The position numbers were made by a program, and so were the translations under genes. Source: Pseudonocardia parietis (lineage in GTDB: Bacteria; Actinomycetota; Actinomycetes; Mycobacteriales; Pseudonocardiaceae). Taken from it: a DNA stretch of 64,000 nt. Each line of letters begins with the position of its first letter. The first letter of the stretch is position 1. Positions 25,813 through 33,817 of this stretch are shown piece by piece. The notes beneath the pieces are model-generated. The model did not search any database. It saw only the letters and a program-made list of their open reading frames with translations, and was not told the origin of the DNA. The stretch spans positions 4,526,001 to 4,590,000 of the forward strand of contig NZ_JAGINU010000001.1 in assembly GCF_017876315.1 (NCBI RefSeq). Reading direction: 5' to 3'.

Positions 25813-25841
25813 CGGTCGGCGCAGCGTGTGCGCGCTGCGAC

Positions 25842-27188
25842 CTAGAGCCCGGGGTCGGCCACGCCCAGATCGGGCAGGTCGTGGCCCATGCGGTCCCGCT
25901 TGGTCCGCAGGTAGCGCAGGTTCTGCGGGGTCGGCCGGACCGGCATCGCCTCGCGCCCGACGACGCGCAGCCCGTAGCCCTCCAGCCCGGCCCGCTTGTC
26001 CGGGTTGTTGGTGAGCAGCCGCATGGACTTCACGCCCAGGTCGGCGAGGATCTGGGCGCCGATGCCGTAGTCACGGGCGTCGGCGGGCAGCCCCATCGCC
26101 AGGTTCGCGTCGACGGTGTCGGCACCGGACTCCTGCAGCTGGTAGGCCTGCAGCTTGTGCAGCAGGCCGATGCCCCGGCCCTCGTGCCCGCGCATGTAGA
26201 GCACGATGCCGCGCCCCTCCTTCGCCACGGTCTCCAGCGCCGCGTCGAGCTGCGGGCCGCAGTCGCAGCGCAGGGAACCGAGGACGTCGCCGGTGAGGCA
26301 CTCCGAGTGCACCCGGACCAGCACGTTCTCGCCGTCGTCGACGGGGGTGCCGACGCTGCCCATGACCATCGCGATGTGCTCGACCCCGTCGAGCAGCGAG
26401 TCGTAGCCGTGGGCGAGGAAGTCACCGTGGCCGGTCGGGATCCGGGCGGTGGCGACCCGCTCGATGTGCTTCTCGAACCGGCGCCGGTAGGCGATCAGGT
26501 CGGCGATCGTGATCAGCGTGAGGTCGTGGTCGGCGGCGAAGACACCGAGCTCGTCCCCGCGGGCCATCTCGCCCTCGTTCTTCTCCGACACGATCTCGCA
26601 GAGCGCGCCGGCCGGGGCCAGGCCCGCCATCCGGGCCAGGTCGGCGGCGGCCTCGGTGTGGCCGGGGCGCCGGAGCACCCCGCCCTCGCGGGCCTGCAGC
26701 GGCAGCACGTGCCCGGGCCGGACGAGCTCGGCGGCCTCGGTGCCCGGGTCGGCGAGCAGCCGGATGGTGTGCGCCCGGTCCTGCGCCGAGATACCGGTGG
26801 TCACCCCTTCCTTCGCGTCCACGGTGACCGTGTACGCGGTGCGGAAGGAGTCGCGGTTGGTGTGGTGCATGGGCGGCAGGTCGAGCCGCTCGCACGCCTC
26901 CTCGGTGATCGCCACGCAGATGTAGCCCGAGGTGTAGCGGACGGTGAAGGCCAGCAGCTCCGGGGTCGCCTTCGAGGCCGCGAAGATGAGGTCGCCCTCG
27001 TTCTCCCGGTCCTCGTCGTCCATCACGACGACCGGCTTCCCCTCGGCGATGTCGGCGATCGCCTTCTCGATCTGGGCAAACCGCGCGGCCCGCTCGGCCG
27101 GGCTCATCGCGGAGTGCGGGGTCTCCGGCAGCTTGCCGGTGGCGGTCTCGTCCGGGGCGCTGCCCTGGGTGGTCGACGGCTCCCTCAC
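25842..27188 (-). CDS. ribBA: bifunctional DHBP synthase / GTP cyclohydrolase II
   Basis: This 448-aa fusion makes both riboflavin precursors. The N-terminal RibB domain converts ribulose-5-phosphate to DHBP (VVVMDDEDRENEGDLIFAA near residue 54, and RPGHVLPL). The C-terminal RibA domain opens GTP; its zinc site is the three Cys of ECLTGDVLGSLRCDC, and GHEGRGIGL follows. The GTG at 27188 overlaps the ribE stop by 4 nt. Its RibB substrate is produced by Rpe-related chemistry, encoded first in the same operon. Confidence 0.96.
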   Translation of the reverse strand: MREPSTTQGSAPDETATGKLPETPHSAMSPAERAARFAQIEKAIADIAEGKPVVVMDDEDRENEGDLIFAASKATPELLAFTVRYTSGYICVAITEEACERLDLPPMHHTNRDSFRTAYTVTVDAKEGVTTGISAQDRAHTIRLLADPGTEAAELVRPGHVLPLQAREGGVLRRPGHTEAAADLARMAGLAPAGALCEIVSEKNEGEMARGDELGVFAADHDLTLITIADLIAYRRRFEKHIERVATARIPTGHGDFLAHGYDSLLDGVEHIAMVMGSVGTPVDDGENVLVRVHSECLTGDVLGSLRCDCGPQLDAALETVAKEGRGIVLYMRGHEGRGIGLLHKLQAYQLQESGADTVDANLAMGLPADARDYGIGAQILADLGVKSMRLLTNNPDKRAGLEGYGLRVVGREAMPVRPTPQNLRYLRTKRDRMGHDLPDLGVADPGL

Positions 27189-27817
27189 CGGGCGACCCCT
27201 TCCTGTCCGGACCCGGGGCCCTGCAGGTACCCCGCGGTCATCCGTTCCACGTACTTGGCGATCACATCGACCTCCAGATTGACCGGGTCGCCGGGAGCGC
27301 GCGACCCCAGGGTCGTGTCGGCCAGGGTCGTCGGGATCAACGCCACACCGAACCCGTCCGGGTACACGGTGGCGACGGTGAGCGAGACGCCGTCGACGGC
27401 GACCGATCCCTTCTCCACCACGTACCGGGCGAGCTCGGGCGGCAGCGCGAACCGCACCTCGTCGCTGCGCTCGCCCGGGGTGCGGGAGACCACGGTGCCG
27501 ACACCGTCGACATGGCCCTGCACGATGTGGCCGTCGAGGCGTCCCCCGGCGGGCACCGCCCGCTCCAGGTTCACCCCCGACCCGGTGGTGACGGCGCCGA
27601 ACGAGGTCCGCTCGAGGGTCTCGCGCACCAGTTCGAGGGTGAGCGTCCCGCCGGGCGCGCCGTCGACGACGGCCGTCAGACAACAGCCGTTCACCGCCAC
27701 CGACTCGCCGTGGCCGACCTCGGCGGCCAGCGCCGCCCGTACGGTCAGCACGACGACGTCGTCGTCGGCCCGGAGGTCGACGACCTCGCCGACCTCCTCC
27801 ACGATGCCGGTGAACAT
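27185..27817 (-). CDS. ribE: riboflavin synthase alpha chain
   Basis: Riboflavin synthase (210 aa) dismutates two lumazine molecules to riboflavin. MFTGIVEEVGEV is the classic N-terminus, and two similar lumazine-binding barrels follow, with GHSV-type and GVSLTVA motifs (VNGCCLTAV, VDGVSLTVA). It starts 15 nt after ribD and overlaps ribBA by 4 nt. Confidence 0.97.
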   Translation of the reverse strand: MFTGIVEEVGEVVDLRADDDVVVLTVRAALAAEVGHGESVAVNGCCLTAVVDGAPGGTLTLELVRETLERTSFGAVTTGSGVNLERAVPAGGRLDGHIVQGHVDGVGTVVSRTPGERSDEVRFALPPELARYVVEKGSVAVDGVSLTVATVYPDGFGVALIPTTLADTTLGSRAPGDPVNLEVDVIAKYVERMTAGYLQGPGSGQEGVAR

Positions 27818-27832
27818 CCGCGTCCCCTCCTG

Positions 27833-28885
27833 CTACTCGGCCGGTCCGCAGGCCGGCCGTGGGTCGATCACTGCGTCGACCACTATGTCCCCGCCGGCCC
27901 GGCGGACCTCGTCCACCTGCAACCGCACGATGTCCGCGATCGTTCCCACCCCCGCGTCCCCGAGGGCGTGCGGTCCGGCCCCGAGCAGCGCCGGGGCCAG
28001 GTGCACCAGCACCCGGTCGACGGCGCCCGCGGCGACGAACGCCCCGGCGAGAGTCGGCCCTCCCTCGAGCAGGAGATCCACGACATCGCGCCGGGTGAGC
28101 TCGGCGAGCACCTCGGCCGGATCGCGGGTCCGCAGGTGCAGCGCCGGGGCGACCCCCTCGGCACGCAGCCGGGCCCCGGGCGGAACGTCCCGGTTCCCGA
28201 CCACGACCCGCAGCGGCTGGTGGTCGCGCAGGGTTCCGTCCGGATGGCGGGCGGTGAGGACGGGGTCGTCCGCGAGCACGGTACCCGTGCCGGCGACGAT
28301 CGCGTCCATCCTGCGGCGCAGGTCATGCACCTCACCCCGGGCCTCGGGGCCGGTGATCCAGCGGCTGCTGCCGTCCGCCGCGGCGACCCGGCCGTCGAGG
28401 GTGGTGGCGACCTTCCAGGTCACGTGCGGGCGGCCGGTGCGCTGGCGGTGCAGCCAGCCGCGCAGCGGGCCGCGCGCCACCTCGGTCGCGAGTGTGCCGA
28501 GCGTCACCTCGACACCCGCGGCGCGCAGCCGGTCCAGGCCCCCCGCCGCGACCGGGTTCGGGTCGGCGAGCGCCGTGTACACCCGGCTGATCCCCGCCTC
28601 GAGCAGGCCGTCGACGCACGGCGCGGTGCGGCCGGTGTGGTTGCACGGCTCGAGGGTCACGACGGCGGTGCCGCCCGCGGCCCGGGGGCCCGCCTCGGCC
28701 AGCGCGGCGCGTTCGGCGTGCGGCCCGCCGGGCGGCGACGTGGCCCCGGTGCCCACGACCCGTCCGTCCCGGTCGAGCACGACACAGCCGACGGCGGGGT
28801 TCGGGCTGGTCGTGCCGTGCACCCGGTCGGACGCGGCGAGCGCCCGGCGCATCGCCTGCTCGGCCACCGGCCCGTCCGCGCTCAC
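27833..28885 (-). CDS. ribD: riboflavin deaminase/reductase
   Basis: RibD (350 aa) deaminates and reduces the pyrimidine made from GTP. The N-terminal deaminase has the zinc motif HAERAAL and PCNHTGRTAPC (about 58-90). The C-terminal reductase has VTWKVATTLDGRVA and LLEGGPTLAG. The start is just 13 nt after rpe. Confidence 0.96.
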   Translation of the reverse strand: MSADGPVAEQAMRRALAASDRVHGTTSPNPAVGCVVLDRDGRVVGTGATSPPGGPHAERAALAEAGPRAAGGTAVVTLEPCNHTGRTAPCVDGLLEAGISRVYTALADPNPVAAGGLDRLRAAGVEVTLGTLATEVARGPLRGWLHRQRTGRPHVTWKVATTLDGRVAAADGSSRWITGPEARGEVHDLRRRMDAIVAGTGTVLADDPVLTARHPDGTLRDHQPLRVVVGNRDVPPGARLRAEGVAPALHLRTRDPAEVLAELTRRDVVDLLLEGGPTLAGAFVAAGAVDRVLVHLAPALLGAGPHALGDAGVGTIADIVRLQVDEVRRAGGDIVVDAVIDPRPACGPAE

Positions 28886-28898
28886 CGTGCCGGTCGGA

Positions 28899-29606
28899 TC
28901 AGTCGGCCCAGCGGTGCGGCGCGCTGCGGCGCACGCTCTCGCGCAGGGCCGCGACCGCGCGTGCCGGGTCGTCGGCGCCGTAGACGGCCGAGCCCGCGAC
29001 GAAGCAGTCGACGCCGGCCTCGGCGGCCTCCTCGATGGTGTCGGCGTTGATCCCGCCGTCGATCTCGACGATCAGCTTCAGGTGCCCGGTGTCGACGAGG
29101 CGCCGCGCGGTGCGGACCTTGTCCAGCACCTCGGGCATGAAGCTCTGCCCGCCGAAGCCCGGCTCGACGCTCATCACCAGCAGCGTGTCGTAGTGCTTGA
29201 GCACCTCGACGTACGGGTCGAGCGGGGTGTTCGGCTTGATCGAGAGGCCGGCGAGGGCCCCGGCGGCGCGCAGGTCGCGGGCGAGCATCACCGGATCGTG
29301 CGCGGCCTCGACGTGCACCGTGACGTTCTTCGCCCCCGCCTCGGCGTATCCGGGGGCCCAGCGGTCCGGGTCCTCGATCATCAGGTGGCAGTCGAGCGGG
29401 ATGTCGGTGGCGGCGCGCAGGCTCTGCACGACCGGGAGACCGAGGGTCAGGTTCGGCACGAAGTGCGCGTCCATGACGTCGACGTGCAGCCAGTCCGCAC
29501 CGGGATACCCGCCCGTGCCCTCACCGGGCGTCGCGACGGCCGCGGCTTCCTCGGCCAGGCGGGCGAAGTCGGCCGAGAGGATGCTGGGCGCGATCATCGG
29601 ATGCAC
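28899..29606 (-). CDS. rpe: ribulose-phosphate 3-epimerase
   Basis: Rpe (235 aa) interconverts ribulose-5- and xylulose-5-phosphate. The family N-terminus MIAPSILSADFARL is present, as are the metal-binding DWLHVDVMDAHFVPN, VMSVEPGFGGQSF and EIDGGI. The chosen GTG at 29606 has no ribosome-binding site but lies 7 nt after a TAGCCT -10-like hexamer, fitting a leaderless mRNA; an ATG three codons later is the alternative. It heads the riboflavin operon, so ribulose-5-phosphate supply and its use by RibB are co-transcribed. Confidence 0.95.
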   Translation of the reverse strand: MHPMIAPSILSADFARLAEEAAAVATPGEGTGGYPGADWLHVDVMDAHFVPNLTLGLPVVQSLRAATDIPLDCHLMIEDPDRWAPGYAEAGAKNVTVHVEAAHDPVMLARDLRAAGALAGLSIKPNTPLDPYVEVLKHYDTLLVMSVEPGFGGQSFMPEVLDKVRTARRLVDTGHLKLIVEIDGGINADTIEEAAEAGVDCFVAGSAVYGADDPARAVAALRESVRRSAPHRWAD

Positions 29607-29613
29607 ACCGAGC

Positions 29614-29619
29614 AGGCTA
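29614..29619 (-). promoter_or_regulatory. -10 box of a probable leaderless rpe-rib transcript
   Basis: On the minus strand TAGCCT ends 7 nt before the GTG of rpe. There is no purine-rich site between, and the rsmB terminator lies just upstream, marking the start of a new transcription unit. Confidence 0.45.
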
Positions 29620-29648
29620 TCCCTGCCCTCGACGGCCACCCGCACCCC

Positions 29649-29683
29649 CGTACGAGGGCGGGATCACACCCCGCCCCCGTACG
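29649..29683 (-). terminator. hairpin after rsmB
   Basis: CGTACGAGGGCGGG (29649-29662) pairs with CCCGCCCCCGTACG (29670-29683) with one A-C mismatch around a 7-nt loop. It lies 8 nt after the rsmB stop, ahead of the rpe promoter. Confidence 0.65.
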
Positions 29684-29690
29684 GCGCGGG

Positions 29691-32033
29691 TCAGTCGGCC
29701 GGTCGCCGGAGCAGCGCCAGGAACATCGCGTCGGTGCCGTGCCGGTGCGGCCAGAGCTGCACGGTGGGGCCGTCACCGAGCCCGGGCATGCCGTCGGGCA
29801 GCACGGCGCGGGCGTCGAGCTGCTCGACCGGGCCCGCGGGGCCCGGCCGTCCCTCGCGTCCGAGGATCCGCCCGACGACGCCGACGGTCTCCGAGAGATG
29901 CGGCGAGCAGGTGACGTACGCGACGACGCCGCCCGGGCGCACGTGGCGCAGCGCCGCGACCAGCAGCTCGCGCTGCAGCCGGGCGAGCTCGGCGGTGTCC
30001 TCGGGGCGGCGGCGCCACCGTGCCTCCGGGCGGCGGCGCAGCGCGCCGAGCCCGGTGCAGGGGGCGTCGACGAGCACCCGGTCGAACACCCCGTCGGGCA
30101 GCGGCGCCTCCCGGGCGTCGGCGACGTGCACGGTCACCGGGAGATCCGCGGTCACCTTCCGGACCAGTTCGGCCCGGTGCTCGCTCGACTCCACCGCGTC
30201 GATCGTCCCGCCGTGGGCGGCGACCAGGCCACCGAGCAGCGACGCCTTGCCGCCCGGCCCGGCGCACAGGTCCAGCCAGCGCCCGGTGTCCGCGCCCACC
30301 GGCTCCGCCTTCGCGAGCGCTGCGGCAACGAGCTGGCTGCCCTCGTCCTGGACGAGGGCGAGTCCCTCGGCGACGGCGTCGAGCTCGCCGACCTCGCCGC
30401 TCCCGGGCTCCAGGTGCACGCCGTACGGCGACCACGGCGCCTGCTCGCCGCCGGTGGCCAGGGCGAGCTCCTCGGCGGAGATCTCACCGGGCCGGGCGAG
30501 CAGATGAACCCGCGGGCGGGTGTCGTCGGCGGCGAGGGCCTCGGTGAGCTCCTCGCCGGTGTCGCCCAGCGCGTCCGCGAACGCCTGGGCGATCCAGCGC
30601 GGGTGGGCGTGGCGCAGCGCGGCGGAGCCCACCGGGTCCTCGGCCGGGTCCGGGGCGAGGCGGTCCAGCCACGCGGCCTCGTCGCGCTCCCCGATCCGGC
30701 GGAGCACGGCGTTCACGAACCCGGCGGACTGCGAGCCGTGGTCGCCGCGGACGAGCTCGACGCAGGTCGAGACGGCGGCGTGGTCCGGGACCCGGGTACG
30801 CAGCAGCTGGTAGGCGCCGAGTCGCAGCGCGTCCAGCAGCGGGTGCTCGATCTTGGACAGCGCCCGGTCGGTGCACGCGTCGATGATCGTGTCGAGCAGC
30901 CCCTGGGCGCGCAGGGTGCCGTAGCCGAGCTCGGTGGCCAGTGCGGCATCGCGGTCGCGGAGCCCGTGCCGGCGCAGGATGCCGGGCAGGGCGAGGTTGG
31001 CGTAGGCGTCCCGCTCGCGCACGGCGGTCAGCAGGTCGTACGCGGCCTGCCGCGCGGGGTCGGCGCTCGGGGGCCGGCCGGGGCCGACGCGCCCGCGCGG
31101 CGGGCCGGCGTTGCGCGGGCCCGCGGTGCGCTCGCGGCGGCCCTCGTCCCGGCGGCCGCGGTTCTCCTGTTCGCGACGCGGGGACCGGCCGGTGTCGCGG
31201 TCGCGGCGGGGACGGCCCTCACGGTCGTCCCGGGGACGGTCGTCCCGCGGGCCTGCCGCGCGGAACCCGCCGCGGGGCCCTCCGGTCTCACGGCTCGGCC
31301 CGCCGGTGTCGCGGCTCGGTCCGCCGGTGTCGCGGCGGCGCGCGACGTCACCGCCGGAGCGGGAGTGGCTGGGGCGCCGGTCGTCCCCGTGCCCGGTGCG
31401 CTCGCGGCCACGCTCGTCACGCCGGTCGCCCTGCCCGCGCGGGCGGTCGCCGCCGCCCTCGTCGCGGGGACGCGTGCGGTCACCACCACGGTCGTCCCGG
31501 AAGCGCGGCCGGTCACCACCACGGTCACCCCCGCGCTCGTCGCGGCGGTCGTCCCGCCGGCCCGTGCCGGCTCGGTCCTGCTCGGACCGGTCCCGACCGG
31601 CGCGGTCTCCGCCGTCACGCGGCCCGCCGCCGGTGCGGCCACGGTCACCGGTGCGGTCGTCCCGCCCACCAGCGCGGGGGTCGCGGTCACCGGTGCGGTC
31701 ACCGCTGCGGTCGTCCCGGCCGCCGGCGCGGGGATCGCGGTCGCCGCCCCACCCGGAGCCGGTACGGCCACGGTCATCGGTACGGCCGCCGCCCCGGTTC
31801 CGGTCGTCGCGCCGGCCCGCATCACGCCGGCCGGCGTCGTCCCGCCGGCCGCCGCCGTCACGCGGACCTCCGCCGTCCCGCCGCGGGCCGTCGCGCCGGG
31901 CCGAATCGTCGCGCGACCGCCCGCCGCGGTCCGGGCCACCGGGACCGCGGCGGTCCCCGTCGCGGGGCGCGCCGCGACCGTCGCGCCGCCGGTCGTCGTC
32001 GCCCGGCCGGGACCGGGGGTCCTGCTCGCTCAC
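29691..32033 (-). CDS. rsmB: 16S rRNA m5C methyltransferase with long RGD-rich N-terminus
   Basis: The C-terminal 445 residues form a normal RsmB/NOP2 protein: an N-terminal NusB-like domain (QAAYDLLTAVRERDAYANLALP), a SAM site WLDLCAGPGGKASLL, and the two catalytic cysteines in VDAPCTGLG and VTCSPH. The first 335 or so residues are low-complexity Arg/Gly/Asp/Pro, with near-repeats of GGRDDR-SGDR, GDRDPRAGGRDDR and RDTGGPS units. The start is supported by GAGGAG upstream of the GTG at 32033, so the extension is probably translated. Some actinobacterial homologues have shorter basic tails. It may be an RNA-binding or condensate-forming tail (inference). It follows fmt, 109 nt away. Confidence 0.9.
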   Translation of the reverse strand: MSEQDPRSRPGDDDRRRDGRGAPRDGDRRGPGGPDRGGRSRDDSARRDGPRRDGGGPRDGGGRRDDAGRRDAGRRDDRNRGGGRTDDRGRTGSGWGGDRDPRAGGRDDRSGDRTGDRDPRAGGRDDRTGDRGRTGGGPRDGGDRAGRDRSEQDRAGTGRRDDRRDERGGDRGGDRPRFRDDRGGDRTRPRDEGGGDRPRGQGDRRDERGRERTGHGDDRRPSHSRSGGDVARRRDTGGPSRDTGGPSRETGGPRGGFRAAGPRDDRPRDDREGRPRRDRDTGRSPRREQENRGRRDEGRRERTAGPRNAGPPRGRVGPGRPPSADPARQAAYDLLTAVRERDAYANLALPGILRRHGLRDRDAALATELGYGTLRAQGLLDTIIDACTDRALSKIEHPLLDALRLGAYQLLRTRVPDHAAVSTCVELVRGDHGSQSAGFVNAVLRRIGERDEAAWLDRLAPDPAEDPVGSAALRHAHPRWIAQAFADALGDTGEELTEALAADDTRPRVHLLARPGEISAEELALATGGEQAPWSPYGVHLEPGSGEVGELDAVAEGLALVQDEGSQLVAAALAKAEPVGADTGRWLDLCAGPGGKASLLGGLVAAHGGTIDAVESSEHRAELVRKVTADLPVTVHVADAREAPLPDGVFDRVLVDAPCTGLGALRRRPEARWRRRPEDTAELARLQRELLVAALRHVRPGGVVAYVTCSPHLSETVGVVGRILGREGRPGPAGPVEQLDARAVLPDGMPGLGDGPTVQLWPHRHGTDAMFLALLRRPAD

Positions 32034-32044
32034 GTCGTCTCCTC

Positions 32045-32128
32045 GGCGGGAGTCCCGCCTCGGCCGGGTCGGGCCCGGCCGTCCTCGTTGTGGTCGTCGT
32101 CGGTTCCGCCGCCGGGAGCCGGCGGCGG
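32045..32128 (-). repeat. three consecutive hairpins between fmt and rsmB
   Basis: GGCGGG/CCCGCC (32045-32059), GGCCGGG/CCCGGCC (32062-32080), and a perfect CCGCCGCCGG / CCGGCGGCGG with a 3-nt loop (32106-32128). The last one, 14 nt after the fmt stop, is the best terminator candidate. Confidence 0.5.
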
Positions 32129-32142
32129 TCGTTCCCGGCTGC

Positions 32143-33075
32143 TCAGCTCAGGTGCTCGCCCGGTTCGATCCGGGCCCCACGGGCCCAGTCCGGTGCGGGC
32201 ATCGACCGCTTGCCCTTCGGTGTCACCTCACCCAGCTCGAGCGGGACGGTGGCCGTCCCCACGAGCACCCGCCTGCGCTCGACACACAGCTCGCCCGGCC
32301 CCAGCTCCACCTCACCGGTCCGCACCGGACGGGCCGGGCCGATCCCGAGCCGATCGCCCCGGAACTCGCACCACGCGCCGGGGTCCGGCGTCACCGACCG
32401 GATCAGCCGGTCGATCGCCGTGGCGGGTGCACCGGGGTCCACCCGTGCGTCGGCGGGAGTCACCTTCGGGGCCGACGAGACGCCCTCCGCGGGCTGGGGC
32501 ACCGCCTGCACGGTGCCGTCCTCGATGCCGTCCAGCGTCGCCACCAGGAGCTTGGCCCCCGACTCCGCGAGCCGGCCGAGCAGCGCACCGGCGGTGTCGG
32601 TCGCACCGACGGTCTCGGTCACCAGCCCGAAGGTCGGGCCGGTGTCCATGCCCTCCTCGAGCCGGAACGTGGTCGCACCGGTGACGTCGTCGCCGTGCCG
32701 CAGGGCCGCCTGCACCGGTGCGGCCCCGCGCCACGCCGGCAGCAGGGAGAAGTGCAGGTTGACCCAGCCGTGCTCGGGCACGTCCAGCACCGGGCGCGGC
32801 AGCAGTGCCCCGTACGCCACCACCGGCGCGCAGTCCGGGGCGAGCGTGCGCAGCGAATCCAGGAAACCGGGCTCCGAGGGCCTGGCCGGCGTCAGGACCG
32901 GGATCCCGGCCTCGTCGGCGAGGGCGCCGACCGGGGACCGGGTCAGCTTGCGTCCGCGGCCGGACGGTGCGTCGGGCCGGGTCAGGACCGCGACCACCTC
33001 GTGCCGCGGGGACTCCAGCAGCGCCCGCAGCGACGGGACGGCGGGCTCCGGGGTACCGGCGAACAGCAGCCTCAT
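32143..33075 (-). CDS. fmt: methionyl-tRNA formyltransferase
   Basis: Fmt (310 aa) formylates initiator Met-tRNA using formyl-tetrahydrofolate. MRLLFAGTPEPAVPSL begins the Rossmann domain, HFSLLPAWRGAAPVQ is the folate/catalytic loop, and the C-terminal OB-like domain follows. The ATG overlaps the def stop as ATGA, coupling formylation and deformylation genes. Confidence 0.97.
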   Translation of the reverse strand: MRLLFAGTPEPAVPSLRALLESPRHEVVAVLTRPDAPSGRGRKLTRSPVGALADEAGIPVLTPARPSEPGFLDSLRTLAPDCAPVVAYGALLPRPVLDVPEHGWVNLHFSLLPAWRGAAPVQAALRHGDDVTGATTFRLEEGMDTGPTFGLVTETVGATDTAGALLGRLAESGAKLLVATLDGIEDGTVQAVPQPAEGVSSAPKVTPADARVDPGAPATAIDRLIRSVTPDPGAWCEFRGDRLGIGPARPVRTGEVELGPGELCVERRRVLVGTATVPLELGEVTPKGKRSMPAPDWARGARIEPGEHLS

Positions 33076-33620
33076 CGGGCCTTGCCGAACATCGCGTGCG
33101 GGCTGGCCTTCACGACCGGCTCGGGCTCGCCGAACCACGCCGCCTCACGGATCTCGCGCATCGCCTGCTTGCGGGTCTCGCTGTCGAGCCGGTCGACGAA
33201 CAGGACCCCGTCGAGGTGGTCGGTCTCGTGCTGGATGCAGCGCGCCAGCAGCTCGGAGCCCTCGACCACCTGCGGCTCGCCGTGCATGTTCCAGCCGCGG
33301 GCGACGACGGTCAGCTTGCGCCGGCAGTCCCAGCCGAAGCCGGGGATCGACAGGCATCCCTCCGGGCCGAACTGCTCCTCCTCCCCGACCGCCTCCCAGA
33401 CGGGGTTGATCAGATGCCCGGTGAAGCCGTCGCAGTCGTAGACGAACACCCGCTTGCCCACACCGATCTGCGGCGCGGCGAGGCCGGCACCACCCTCGTC
33501 GTGCATGGTGTCGGTGAGGTCGGTGACCAGCTTGCGCAGCTCCGCGTCGAAGTCCATGACCTCGGAGGCACGGGTGCGGAGCACGGGGTCGCCGAACAGC
33601 CGGACGGGCTGGATGGGCAC
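33072..33620 (-). CDS. def: peptide deformylase
   Basis: This 182-aa metalloenzyme removes the formyl group from nascent proteins. All three motifs are present: GAGLAAPQIG (motif 1), EGCLSI (with the metal Cys), and HETDHLDG (metal His residues and the catalytic Glu). ATG at 33620 follows GAGGAGAAC. It is co-transcribed with fmt. Confidence 0.97.
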   Translation of the reverse strand: MPIQPVRLFGDPVLRTRASEVMDFDAELRKLVTDLTDTMHDEGGAGLAAPQIGVGKRVFVYDCDGFTGHLINPVWEAVGEEEQFGPEGCLSIPGFGWDCRRKLTVVARGWNMHGEPQVVEGSELLARCIQHETDHLDGVLFVDRLDSETRKQAMREIREAAWFGEPEPVVKASPHAMFGKAR

Positions 33621-33747
33621 GGTTCTCCTCGCGGGCGATCGGCCGGAAGCCCGGGCGATGCTGGATCCGCCCGGTGGTCAGCGGACCATTGTGCCACTGC
33701 CCGTCCCCACGGGATCGCCCCCGCCGCGTGGCCTCGGTGCCGCATCG

Positions 33748-33817
33748 GTGCCGCTGCTTCGGCTCTCGACCGCCGAGCCACAGTGCCGCTGCTTCGCCCC
33801 TCGACTGCCGAGCCTCA
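33748..33817. repeat. two tandem 35-bp repeats at the priA 3' end
   Basis: Units 33748-33782 and 33783-33817 match at 31 of 35 positions; both begin GTGCCGCTGCTTCG. The second unit carries the priA stop codon at its right edge, so the repeat straddles the priA end and the 195-nt gap before def. Confidence 0.6.

Noticed and set aside
28886..28898. Possible FMN riboswitch before ribD
   Set aside because: Only 13 nt separate rpe and ribD, and rpe appears leaderless, so there is no space for one.
25881..32684. A 2267-codon open frame on the + strand opposite ribBA to fmt
   Set aside because: It is a shadow of the high GC third codon position of the true minus-strand genes; it has no start signal and its product is low-complexity Arg/Ala/Pro.
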